A stretch of 64,000 bases of DNA, taken from contig JAJFGK010000015.1 of NCBI GenBank assembly GCA_021776195.1, forward strand, positions 1 through 64,000, given 5' to 3'. Shown here one piece after another: positions 18,225 to 25,369 of the stretch (within the stretch, counting starts at the first letter, position 1; each line of letters starts with the position of its first letter). The notes beneath the pieces are model-generated. The model searched no databases and had not been told where the DNA came from. It was given only the letters and a program-made list of their open reading frames with translations. Source of the DNA: Kiloniellaceae bacterium. GTDB taxonomy: Bacteria; Pseudomonadota; Alphaproteobacteria; Kiloniellales; Kiloniellaceae. The position numbers and the translations under genes are program-made.

Positions 18225-18970
18225 CTATTTCTTGTTCCAGACCGCCAGCGCGGCCGATTCCATAACCTGGACGTCCCTCAGCAGTCCGGGGTTTGGCCAA
18301 TCGACGCCGCTCATTTCACCAGCCGCTTTCAAAGCGCTGTAGTCCAAGCCGGTCCTGATCACCGCACCACCGGAAAAGCCGGCAAAGGCGATGGATTCCC
18401 ACTGGGTTCCCATGGAAGCAAAGAGCCGCACGGCTTCGTGGTTGGCCGGCCAGATGGCGAAGAAGCCTTCCTCATTCGGCGCCTCGGCGGCCAAGGCGCT
18501 CAGGACTTCGGCCGGTGCGCCGAAGGCCCTGGCATCTTCGATGACCTCTTGGGATGGGCCGTTGTAAGCACGGCGGCCGCGAGCCAAGAGCCGCGCGGCC
18601 TCGGTTAGTTTTTTGTCCGGCGCGCCTCGACACTCTCCGGCGAGATTGCGATCAGGTAGGCCTGCAAGACGGCCACGGGGAACCAAGAGAACGTCATTGC
18701 AGAGGCCAAGTTCTCCTTGGAAAACGGTAGATCCTTTTTCTCGCCGTTCTGCACATCCTTCCAACCAGTCAGCACGCGCTGAACCATCGGCTTGGTCTCG
18801 GCTTCGCCGATTTCTTGGGCCCTCTGTCGAATGGATTTCGCCTCTTCGCTCGGCAGTGCCTTGAAGACGGCGGTAAACTCTTCCCTGAGCTTCTCGCCGG
18901 GCTTTTCCGGGTCGGGAAGCTCGACCACAACAGGCCATTCGAACGTCAACTCTTCGCGAACTACGAACAT
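18225..18970 (-). CDS. Tail assembly chaperone, -1 frameshift fusion product
   Basis: Reading starts at the ATG at 18970 and shifts back one base at the slippery heptamer at 18608-18614, continuing for 127 codons to the stop at 18225. This gives a protein of about 248 residues. The second part (LTEAARLLARGRRAYNGP, FAIWPANHEAVRLF, MGTQWE, GLDYSALK) belongs to the DUF1799 type, the counterpart of lambda gpT. It has no own start codon or binding site near its beginning, which supports production only by frameshift. The tape measure gene follows after 4 bp. Confidence 0.8.
18605..18970 (-). CDS. Tail assembly chaperone, short form (lambda gpG-like)
   Basis: 121 residues, ending ARRTKN at a TAA placed directly after the slippery site. 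The helical middle contains FKALPSEEAKSIRQRAQE. It lies between the tail tube and tape measure genes, the fixed place of the chaperone that coats the tape measure during tail assembly. Most ribosomes should make this short form and a few per cent the fusion, as in lambda; that ratio is inference. Confidence 0.85.
   Translation of the reverse strand: MFVVREELTFEWPVVVELPDPEKPGEKLREEFTAVFKALPSEEAKSIRQRAQEIGEAETKPMVQRVLTGWKDVQNGEKKDLPFSKENLASAMTFSWFPVAVLQAYLIAISPESVEARRTKN
18608..18614 (-). promoter_or_regulatory. Programmed -1 frameshift site A-AAA-AAC
   Basis: In frame the codons are ACA AAA AAC TAA. The heptamer A AAA AAC fits the X XXY YYZ rule exactly, and the zero-frame stop follows immediately. 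Slipping back gives AAA AAA CTA and enters the open DUF1799 frame. Confidence 0.85.
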
Positions 18971-19021
18971 GCAATGGGGCTCCTAGCATGGGTTTTGGGG
19001 CTCTTCAAAGGGGGTTGAAGC

Positions 19022-19960
19022 CTACTTGGCGGTGATCTTCACCTCGTCGTTGCCGGCATCGGTCGGGATGAAGCGCAGACCGCAGGTCAGCATCGCCCGG
19101 CCGTTGTCCTGGGAATAACGCGGGTTGAAGATTTCGACCTTGGGCGCGTCGAGCTGGACGATGTTGTCGGCCACCGTGCCGTGGATCAGTTGAAGCGCGC
19201 CGGTGGTCTTGGTTTTGGCCAGGGTGACAGCATCCAGGGTCGCAATGGGCGGTGCTTCGAAGACGACCTCGCCCACGGTCTCGCGTCCGGTGATGATCAC
19301 CGACTCGGTGTTGACCCGGTCGCGGTGGACCACCTGTTGGCCCAGGTCCACGCTCAGCCGCTGCATGACAAGGCCGGACTGGCCAAAGAAGGAGAAGGTC
19401 GGCGTGTTGGTGTTGCCCACCGACAGAGGCTTCTGGAAGCCGGTAAAGTCGGGCGTTTCGGGCGGCGTGTCGGCCGGCCCGGCGAAGAGACCGCGGAAGG
19501 TGTAGTTGAACCGCGGCACCGCCTCGGCGTCCCAAAGCATCGTCACGGTGCCACGCGCGCCCAGCAGCTTGTGCAGCACCTGGTCCACGTTGAAGTAGAT
19601 CGAGGCCGATTCGAAGGCCGCCGAAACCGGATCATATTCGATCGGACCTGTGACCGGCGTCACGGTTTCCGACAGGCCACAAGCCCGGTGCAGCGGGCCA
19701 TACTTGGGCGCAATCGCGACGGTGCCCGACCCAGCGATCGGAACGCCGAATTGACAGGAGACATGGCCGCCGATGTGGAGATGCTCGGAGGCGCCCATGA
19801 AGCCCTTCAGGTGGTCCAGGGACTGGTCGGTTCCTTCCAGGGGCGTGATCTGCGGATCGGAGGAGCGGATCGCGTTGGCCGCGCCGGTGGCGACCGCATC
19901 GACGCCATAACTCGATTCGATCTTCGCGAGGACGAGCCTCCTTGCCCATTCGCCGCTCAT
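19022..19960 (-). CDS. Major tail tube protein
   Basis: 312 residues. The N-terminus, WARRLVLAKIESSYGVDA, is typical of phage tail-tube proteins in the Phage_TTP/tube_2 group. The body is beta-rich and ends with FNPRYSQDNGR and LRFIPTDAGND. It lies upstream of the assembly chaperone and downstream of the tail terminator, the standard siphophage order. Only one tube-type gene and no sheath gene are present. Confidence 0.82.
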   Translation of the reverse strand: MSGEWARRLVLAKIESSYGVDAVATGAANAIRSSDPQITPLEGTDQSLDHLKGFMGASEHLHIGGHVSCQFGVPIAGSGTVAIAPKYGPLHRACGLSETVTPVTGPIEYDPVSAAFESASIYFNVDQVLHKLLGARGTVTMLWDAEAVPRFNYTFRGLFAGPADTPPETPDFTGFQKPLSVGNTNTPTFSFFGQSGLVMQRLSVDLGQQVVHRDRVNTESVIITGRETVGEVVFEAPPIATLDAVTLAKTKTTGALQLIHGTVADNIVQLDAPKVEIFNPRYSQDNGRAMLTCGLRFIPTDAGNDEVKITAK

Positions 19961-20214
19961 GCGTCATCTCCCTTGTCTCGCTCGGGCATGGTTTCCGCGG
20001 GCGACGCCGCCTTCTCCACCTGCCGCTTCTTCCCGCCGGGATTCTTCTTAGAAGGCGCGGGGTCCGGCGCGGGTCGGTCCAGCCGCTTGCCGTGGCGATC
20101 GCGCGGGGCGTTGCCGTCCGGGTGATCGGCGGTCGGCTCTTCGACCAGGACGCGCTTGCCGTCCTTCATCTCATAGCGGCCGCCGCGGCCCGGTGATGTC
20201 ACTGGCTTGGTCAT
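19957..20214 (-). CDS. Small basic protein between tail terminator and tail tube
   Basis: 85 residues from the ATG at 20214, overlapping both neighbours by ATGA. The sequence is hydrophilic and proline/lysine-rich (RGGRYEMKDGKRVLVEEPT, then PAPDPAPSKKNPGGKKRQ), probably disordered. Such short proteins are common at this place in Mu-like siphophages. Function unknown. Confidence 0.65.
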   Translation of the reverse strand: MTKPVTSPGRGGRYEMKDGKRVLVEEPTADHPDGNAPRDRHGKRLDRPAPDPAPSKKNPGGKKRQVEKAASPAETMPERDKGDDA

Positions 20215-20636
20215 GTCTGCTCCAAGTGTCCGGTTGTGAACTGGATCTGCTCCCAGACCGCGCCTGCGACGACGGCCAGGACGAGAAATCCGGCGTACAA
20301 AAACGTGTCGAGGCCGGCCGCCGGCGACCATCCGATCAGCGCGGCCTTGATCTCTTCGCGTTGGGCCTGGATCAGGTCCGGTAGATCCTTGTCGGCCACA
20401 TTGGCCGGACGTGCGCTACAGGTGATCACGCCGATGCGGGTGGTGATCTGATGGTTCGTCTGCCCGACAAGGCGCCGCCCGGTGGCGTCTTCGCGCAGCT
20501 CCAGGACGTATGCGGCCGGCAACAGGTGACGTGGCGGCAGCTTCCCTTTCGCCAGCGCCGCGAAGGCGAGCCCGCCATCGGCCAGCTTGAAGGCCGGCGC
20601 CTGCGCCTTAACCCGGGCAATGGTGGCGGCGATCAT
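20211..20636 (-). CDS. Tail terminator-like protein (Mu gp37 position)
   Basis: 141 residues. The pattern MIAATIARVKAQAPAFK, then AYVLELREDA, ITTRIGVITC and REEIKAALIGW, fits the phage tail terminator fold: helix, strands, helix. It caps the tube during tail assembly and joins it to the head. The start overlaps the stop of the virion morphogenesis gene (ATGA). Confidence 0.75.
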   Translation of the reverse strand: MIAATIARVKAQAPAFKLADGGLAFAALAKGKLPPRHLLPAAYVLELREDATGRRLVGQTNHQITTRIGVITCSARPANVADKDLPDLIQAQREEIKAALIGWSPAAGLDTFLYAGFLVLAVVAGAVWEQIQFTTGHLEQT

Positions 20637-21112
20637 TGCGCGCCTCCCGGCAATCCCGGGTTGCCTTCGATCGGCGCCAGGGTCGAGATGTAGCTCGCGA
20701 GAATGGCGACCATCTCGTCCTCGTCGTCTTCCGAGACGCCGAGGTAGGGGCGTGGCACAAGCGTGACGGTACCGCCCCGCCCGGCCTGGCCGCCGAGCTG
20801 GTGGATGGCGCCATAGACCACGTTGGTGCCGACCTGTACCGAACGGGGGCCGGCCTGGTGCGTGATGGTGTCCCGTAGATGGCCGCTCTTCAGAAGCGTC
20901 GATCCGCCTTCTTCGATCACCCGGATTGACGGTATCCAGGGGACGCCGTCCGGGTCGATGTTGGTGGTGAAGCGCTCGACTGTCGTGGTTTCCAGCGCGG
21001 CGCCGATCTCGTCCATCGGCTCGCTCATGTCTTCCATGCCGGCGGCGAGCCGGCCCAGCACGGCCAGGACTTCCTCGTCGCTGAAGGTGAGGTTTAGCGT
21101 GACGCCGACCAT
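20633..21112 (-). CDS. Phage virion morphogenesis protein (Mu gpG-like)
   Basis: 159 residues. The family pattern is visible: MSEPMDEIGAALETTTVERF, then DGVPWIPS, LLKSGHLRDTI, VQVGTNVVYGAIHQLGG and PRPYLGVSEDD. It matches the Mu G / P2 gpS-type tail completion protein (PF05069). It follows the DUF1320 connector gene after 2 bp. Confidence 0.9.
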   Translation of the reverse strand: MVGVTLNLTFSDEEVLAVLGRLAAGMEDMSEPMDEIGAALETTTVERFTTNIDPDGVPWIPSIRVIEEGGSTLLKSGHLRDTITHQAGPRSVQVGTNVVYGAIHQLGGQAGRGGTVTLVPRPYLGVSEDDEDEMVAILASYISTLAPIEGNPGLPGGAQ

Positions 21113-21114
21113 GA

Positions 21115-21531
21115 TCAGAAGTCCGCCAGGGTGTCGCGCGAGAAGACGCGATCGGGCGCCGAAATCTGAATGTCGGAGGGCTCGGCCGTGGGTTCGACCC
21201 CGGCGGCCTCAAGCTCGATCTCGCCCTTGGCGACCTTGGCCAGCCAGGCCAGCGTGTCCTCGTAATCCTTGCGCACCTTGTCGGTGACGTCGTCGCCGTG
21301 AAGCTTGTAGTAGGCGATCGTCGCGGCATGGGTGGTCAAGACCCCCGGCGTCACAGACAGCGGCAGGGCGTAGCGGCCGGCCAGGTAGGAGTTGACCAGG
21401 TCGTCGGCATCGGCCAGGGCGGCCGCGATGACGGCCGGGTCGTTGGAGCCGCTCTGGTCGCGGTCGGCCAGCGCCAGCACCGCGGCGCTGCCGAAACGGT
21501 CGACCAGGTTCTGTTCAGTCGCGTAGGTCAC
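21115..21531 (-). CDS. DUF1320 head-tail connector protein (Mu gp36-like)
   Basis: 138 residues with a GTG start. The typical opening TYATEQNLVDRFG and the middle DADDLVNSYLAGRYALPL identify the DUF1320 family, which caps the portal as an adaptor ring. The C-terminal SRDTLADF is also typical. Next to gpG and the tail terminator, as in Mu. Confidence 0.92.
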   Translation of the reverse strand: MTYATEQNLVDRFGSAAVLALADRDQSGSNDPAVIAAALADADDLVNSYLAGRYALPLSVTPGVLTTHAATIAYYKLHGDDVTDKVRKDYEDTLAWLAKVAKGEIELEAAGVEPTAEPSDIQISAPDRVFSRDTLADF

Positions 21532-21534
21532 GGG

Positions 21535-21762
21535 TCAGACTCGGGGCGGCCAGGACCATGAGCGGTCGGCGCCTTGATGACGGCCTTGGATCTCGACGGA
21601 GGTGCGGAAGTAGGCGTTGCCGCCGTCCGGATAGACGGTGAGGTTGACGCAGGTCTCGGACCAGACCCGCGTGACCATGGCGGCGAAAAGTTGGGTGCCG
21701 TTCGAGGCCTCGGCCTCGGGGGCGTGGTAGTGAACGATTCGGCCGATCGTGGGCTCTGTCAT
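21535..21762 (-). CDS. Small conserved phage protein
   Basis: 75 residues, MTEPTIGRIVHYHAPEAEA at the start and WSWPPRV at the end, with several aromatic residues. Proteins opening with this GRIVHY motif are common between the capsid and connector genes of Mu-like phages; the role is not known. Confidence 0.75.
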   Translation of the reverse strand: MTEPTIGRIVHYHAPEAEASNGTQLFAAMVTRVWSETCVNLTVYPDGGNAYFRTSVEIQGRHQGADRSWSWPPRV

Positions 21763-21800
21763 CTGCCGTCTGTCCTCTGTCTGCTTCGGCCCCCCTGCGT

Positions 21801-21913
21801 CGCCGGGTGGCGCTGGCTAGTCTCAACACCACCCGGCGCGGTCTTCGCTCTCGGGGTGCATGGGTGGTCCCAGTCTGGCCGGGGGCGGACTCTTGATGGC
21901 CCTGACCCCCGGC
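21801..21913. repeat. Two GC-rich hairpins in the gap between gp35-like and small protein genes
   Basis: CGCCGGGTGG at 21801-21810 pairs perfectly with CCACCCGGCG at 21829-21838 (18-nt loop). GCCGGGGG at 21878-21885 pairs with CCCCCGGC at 21906-21913. No T-run follows either one. They fill most of the only long gap (169 bp) between the capsid and tail genes, and may control how much transcript passes from head to tail genes. Confidence 0.6.
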
Positions 21914-21931
21914 GCTCTCTGAGGTATTCGG

Positions 21932-22339
21932 TTAGCTCTTCGCCTTCCCCTTGCCTTTCGACTTCGTGGCCTCGTCTGCCTCGGCCTGGGCCTGCTCCAA
22001 ATCGGCCGCGGCCTGGCGGCGCAGGTCGGCGGCCTGCTCGGCTAGTTCCTTGGCGACTTCCTCGTCCGCCTCGGCGGCTTTGCGCACTTCGGCGGCCGCC
22101 AAACGTTTGGCGTGGGCCTCCTCCAAATCGTCGGTCGTCTGGGCGATCAAGGCCGCGCGGCCCTGGTTGGCGGCCTCGGCCGAAAAGCCGACCGGCGCGA
22201 TCCGCTTAAGCTCCAGCAGCGGCTTGGCGTCCTTGTCGGACAGCTCGACCGTGACCGGCGCAGAGCCAGGCCTGGCCGGCTCGATCAGGGTGTTGTCGAC
22301 GTTCAGGGCCGACAGGACTTCGTACTCACGCTTTTCCAT
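21932..22339 (-). CDS. Helical protein at the Mu gp35 position
   Basis: 135 residues. A small N-terminal domain (LSALNVDNTLIEPARPG, LLELKRIAPVG) is followed by a long alanine/glutamate-rich coiled coil (about 60-125) and a basic tail, KSKGKGKAKS. The N-terminal part resembles the short gp35-type protein found next to the capsid gene in Mu-like phages; the coiled coil is extra. Role unknown. Confidence 0.7.
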   Translation of the reverse strand: MEKREYEVLSALNVDNTLIEPARPGSAPVTVELSDKDAKPLLELKRIAPVGFSAEAANQGRAALIAQTTDDLEEAHAKRLAAAEVRKAAEADEEVAKELAEQAADLRRQAAADLEQAQAEADEATKSKGKGKAKS

Positions 22340-22355
22340 GTTGGCTTGGTCCTTC

Positions 22356-23285
22356 CTACGCGACGGCGTTTTCGACGAAGTAGCCGGCGAACTGGGCGAT
22401 GACCTTCTCGTCGATAGTCTCGCCGGTGCGCACCATCACGCCGCCGCGCATGCCGATGTTCTTTTCGGGCATGGACCCGGAGACCCGCGTGCCAACCACC
22501 GGGGAAAAGCCCCAGGTGATGCCGCCCTGAAGGTTGGCCTGGCGGTTGCGGTGGTGCAGCGCGATATGCTTGCCCCAGATCCGGGACAGTGACTCGGGTT
22601 GACCTTTGGCAGCGGTGTTGACCCGAGACTCGCCGACCAAGACCTCTTCCAACTCGAAGAGGTCGGCGACCTGCTGGCGGGTGGCGATGCCCTTGGTGCC
22701 GTCGTTGCCGAGGACCGCCGAGACGATCTCCGGGTGACGGCGAAACTTGATCCAGGCCGGCTGGCCGATAACCATGACGTTCGGGCGTATCAGCGGCACC
22801 TGGATGGCATCCGAGATCACCTCGATCGGCAGCGAGTTGGCGAAGTCCGAAAACTGCGCCGTGCCGACCAGGGTCTGCTTGAAGCCGGTGGGGTAGTTGG
22901 CGGCGCCGAAGGCGATCGCGGCGACCCGTCGTTCGCGGTTGGCGGCGATGTACTCCGAGATCCAGGTGACGGCATCGGCCTCGGGGTCGCTGCCCTCGGG
23001 CGCCTCGTTAATGTCGTCGATCGGGATCGGCGCGTCCAACGCATGATCGACGGCCAAGCCGCTGGTCTCGGTCGTTTTGAAGTCGACCTGGTTGGGCGCC
23101 GAGGCGCGGCCGACGGTGTCGTCCGGCGCCGCATAGGACTGGGCGACCGAAAACTCTTTGAACCTGTACTCCTTCTTGGGAGCGGTCACGCGCGGCAACA
23201 CGTCGTCGGCGATGTAGCGCATGTTGCGGTAGGCGATGGTCAGCGCCGAGAGGCGCGGGTCTGTCGGAAAGGGTCTGTCTGCCAT
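22356..23285 (-). CDS. Major capsid protein
   Basis: 309 residues. It opens DPRLSALTIAYRNMRYIADDVLPRV, typical of a capsid family of transposable siphophages, and contains DDTVGRASAPNQVDF and TWGFSPVVGTRVSG. Size and place, directly after the decoration protein and protease/scaffold genes, fit the shell protein. It does not look like Mu gpT itself; an HK97-like fold is inferred. Confidence 0.8.
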   Translation of the reverse strand: MADRPFPTDPRLSALTIAYRNMRYIADDVLPRVTAPKKEYRFKEFSVAQSYAAPDDTVGRASAPNQVDFKTTETSGLAVDHALDAPIPIDDINEAPEGSDPEADAVTWISEYIAANRERRVAAIAFGAANYPTGFKQTLVGTAQFSDFANSLPIEVISDAIQVPLIRPNVMVIGQPAWIKFRRHPEIVSAVLGNDGTKGIATRQQVADLFELEEVLVGESRVNTAAKGQPESLSRIWGKHIALHHRNRQANLQGGITWGFSPVVGTRVSGSMPEKNIGMRGGVMVRTGETIDEKVIAQFAGYFVENAVA

Positions 23286-23300
23286 GGTTCGTTCGGTCCC

Positions 23301-23675
23301 CTAGCCCTGGATCTGCGACGGTGTGATCAGGACCGAGCCGACGTCGCCGTCGACCCCGTCCTTCATCGCCGTTCCGATGATGGAGTTGTTGACCCCGGCG
23401 GCCGGGGCCGCGGCCACCGCCTTGCCGTTGGCGTCGGAGGTCAGGCGGTCGCCGCGCGAGACGTTGCCGCCATACTCGACGAAAGCGATGCCGGCGACGT
23501 GGGCGTCGGCAGGGTTGCCGATCGCCACGCTGACGTCCGGCGCGACGCCGAAGATCGCGTCGGTGGCGGCGGCGGCCTGGATCACCTGTCCCGCCGCCGT
23601 GCCGAACTTCAGCAGGCGGTAGGGGTTGATCGCGGCCTCGGCCGTGAAGCCCTTGGTTAGCAGCGGGTTGTGCAA
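23301..23675 (-). CDS. Capsid decoration (cement) protein, DUF2190-like
   Basis: 124 residues from a TTG at 23675. The TTG is chosen because AAGGAGGGTGAG lies directly before it, inside the end of the upstream gene, and because the sequence from HNPLLTKGFTAEAAINPYR on is family-like. The glycine/alanine-rich small beta-domain (VSRGDRLTSDANGKAV, NNSIIGTAMKDG) fits decoration proteins of the DUF2190 type. It is followed by the capsid gene after 15 bp. Confidence 0.8.
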   Translation of the reverse strand: MHNPLLTKGFTAEAAINPYRLLKFGTAAGQVIQAAAATDAIFGVAPDVSVAIGNPADAHVAGIAFVEYGGNVSRGDRLTSDANGKAVAAAPAAGVNNSIIGTAMKDGVDGDVGSVLITPSQIQG

Positions 23676-23676
23676 C

Positions 23677-24171
23677 TCACCCTCCTTGTTTGGTGACGTG
23701 GTCGACCGCTTCGCGATCGGTGATGGTCCGCCCTTCGGCGGCTTCTCGTTTCTGGAAGGCCTTCGCCTCCTTCGAGATCGCGACCGGGTCCGCGAGATTG
23801 ACGGTGTCGCCATCGCCTTCCTTGGCCTTTGAGACCTCCTTGAATTCGACCGCCTTGGGCAGGCCCTTCAGGTGATCCTGGAAGAAGGCCAGCGGCGTGG
23901 ACTTGGCCGGCGCCTTGCCGTCCTCAGCCTCGCCGAATTCGACGGCCTCTTGGTCGTCGAGGTGGGCCATGAAGTCGACCAGGCCGGCCTTCTGGGCCGG
24001 CAGCACCGTGCCGGCGGTGACCAGCTCCTCCAGGAAGCTATCGGCCCCCTGGCGCCGGGCCTGCTCGGCGAACGCGGCCTCCTTGGCGGCCTGGGCGTCT
24101 TCGCGGGCCTTCAGCGCGGCCTCTTGCTCTTTGATCGCGGCGGTTTTGGCCGCCAGGTCTTGATCGGTCAT
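23677..24171 (-). CDS. Internal-start scaffold (Mu gpZ-like), nested in the protease gene
   Basis: An ATG at 24171 (Met284 of the protease frame) with GAGGA seven bases upstream would give a 164-residue protein, MTDQDLAAKTAAIKEQEAAL and onward. It is highly helical, charged and alanine-rich, as expected for scaffold. Mu makes its scaffold gpZ from such an internal start in gene I. Production here is inferred. Confidence 0.55.
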   Translation of the reverse strand: MTDQDLAAKTAAIKEQEAALKAREDAQAAKEAAFAEQARRQGADSFLEELVTAGTVLPAQKAGLVDFMAHLDDQEAVEFGEAEDGKAPAKSTPLAFFQDHLKGLPKAVEFKEVSKAKEGDGDTVNLADPVAISKEAKAFQKREAAEGRTITDREAVDHVTKQGG

Positions 24172-25020
24172 GGAGTCCTCGTCTGACGTGGTGGGGTCTT
24201 CGGGGTCGGAAAAGTCGTCCGCCGGTAGCGTCGACTTCAGGCTTTCGACGGATACGCCCAAGACACGGGCGAAACCTTGCAGCCTGCGGTCGGGTGGGCG
24301 GGAGATCGAGCCGTTCAGGATTTGGTTCACCGTGCCGGCATCGATACCAGCCGCGGTTGCCAATCGCGAGATGATGGCCGGGCGGCCGCCCTCCATCTTG
24401 TCGATAAGTCCATTGAGGCGTTTGGAGAGTGCGGTCTCGGCGAAGTCGGCTTTCCTTGAACCGAATTGGACCTCGAACGCATTCACGATCAGCCCGAGAA
24501 GCCGCTGAGCCAGACCGTCGACGCTGTTGTCCTCGAACTCTTCGAAGATCACGACCTCGTCGTCGGCCTCGGCGAAGGCCACGGCCTTCAGGCCCTTGAC
24601 CGCCGGCGGCTGGGCGCCGAGGAACCCGACGTGCCGCAAGTAGTAGTCGCCGGGTGTCGGGTTGCTGGGCGCGTCGGGCTTGTAGAAGGAGGCCGAGATT
24701 TTCTTGAAGCGGCCCGCCTGGATCTGTTCGGCGAATCCGGCATCGAGCTGGTCCGGTTCGGCGACCAGGACCCCGCCCGCGAAAGACAGCGACTTCACCC
24801 AGCCGAAAGCCGGATCGTCGGTCTTGGGGTGGCCCACCACCAGCGGGGCCTCGTGCTTGGCCGGATCGTAGCCAGACGCGATGCGCGAGACCTGGTCCTC
24901 GGAGAAATCGAGGGGATCACCACCCGAGGGGGTGTGACGGCCGGGCCGGAAGATCTGAATGGGCTTCAATTCGGGGCTCTCCAAAGGTCGGCTCTTGCGG
25001 GCCGTCCGCGAAGTCGCCAA
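23677..25020 (-). CDS. Prohead protease/scaffold (Mu gpI-like) with an inserted helix-turn-helix domain
   Basis: 447 residues. Residues 20-150 are the Mu gpI protease domain: APLVVGHPKTDDPAFGWV (His64) and RFKKISASFY (Ser109 or Ser111) provide the catalytic pair. Residues 284-447 are a helical scaffold. Between them, about 199-265, is a domain that reads as an XRE-type helix-turn-helix (LATAAGIDAGTVNQILNGS, then RRLQGFARVLGVSVESL). Mu gpI has no such domain. It may bind DNA or only serve as a linker, but the two-helix pattern is strong. The gene starts after a 349-bp gap and is followed by the decoration gene. Confidence 0.85.
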   Translation of the reverse strand: MATSRTARKSRPLESPELKPIQIFRPGRHTPSGGDPLDFSEDQVSRIASGYDPAKHEAPLVVGHPKTDDPAFGWVKSLSFAGGVLVAEPDQLDAGFAEQIQAGRFKKISASFYKPDAPSNPTPGDYYLRHVGFLGAQPPAVKGLKAVAFAEADDEVVIFEEFEDNSVDGLAQRLLGLIVNAFEVQFGSRKADFAETALSKRLNGLIDKMEGGRPAIISRLATAAGIDAGTVNQILNGSISRPPDRRLQGFARVLGVSVESLKSTLPADDFSDPEDPTTSDEDSMTDQDLAAKTAAIKEQEAALKAREDAQAAKEAAFAEQARRQGADSFLEELVTAGTVLPAQKAGLVDFMAHLDDQEAVEFGEAEDGKAPAKSTPLAFFQDHLKGLPKAVEFKEVSKAKEGDGDTVNLADPVAISKEAKAFQKREAAEGRTITDREAVDHVTKQGG

Positions 25021-25369
25021 AGTGATCGAAAGCGCGCCGGCGGGTTACCCGGAACTAGTTCCGGGGGGACCCGAGGCCGGCTCGAGGAACGCCATTTCTG
25101 GCGATGGCCGCTCGAGCGAGCGAAACGACCTTCCAGACAGCCCGAAAACATCGCCGTTAAACGCCGATTGAACGCGACTGGTGGGTCTTTCCGGGAATCG
25201 GCCCCACCAGGGCCTTGGCGCCGGTGGGGGGCCTTAGAGGGCGAATTTACGGCCCCATGGATTTGAAATGAACTTGCTGGTATGATCGTTGCCTGATCGC
25301 GGGCCGATGAGCGGCGGCTCCACCAAGGCCCTGATCGGATCTGGAGCCCCTTCGCTGCCGCGAGGGGGC
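25021..25369. other. 349-bp gap between the F gene and the protease gene
   Basis: No gene is supported. It holds one copy of a 25-bp palindromic repeat near the protease start and a GC-rich hairpin (GGCCCCACC at 25200-25208 against GGTGGGGGGCC at 25223-25233). It is the longest gap in the late operon and may contain an internal promoter, which I could not define. Confidence 0.5.
25043..25068. repeat. Palindromic repeat, copy A
   Basis: GGTTACCCGGAACTAGTTCC followed by a run of G. The core CCGGAACTAGTTCCGG is a perfect 16-bp palindrome. It lies 22 bp upstream of the protease start. A near-identical copy is at 32194-32220. Confidence 0.75.
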
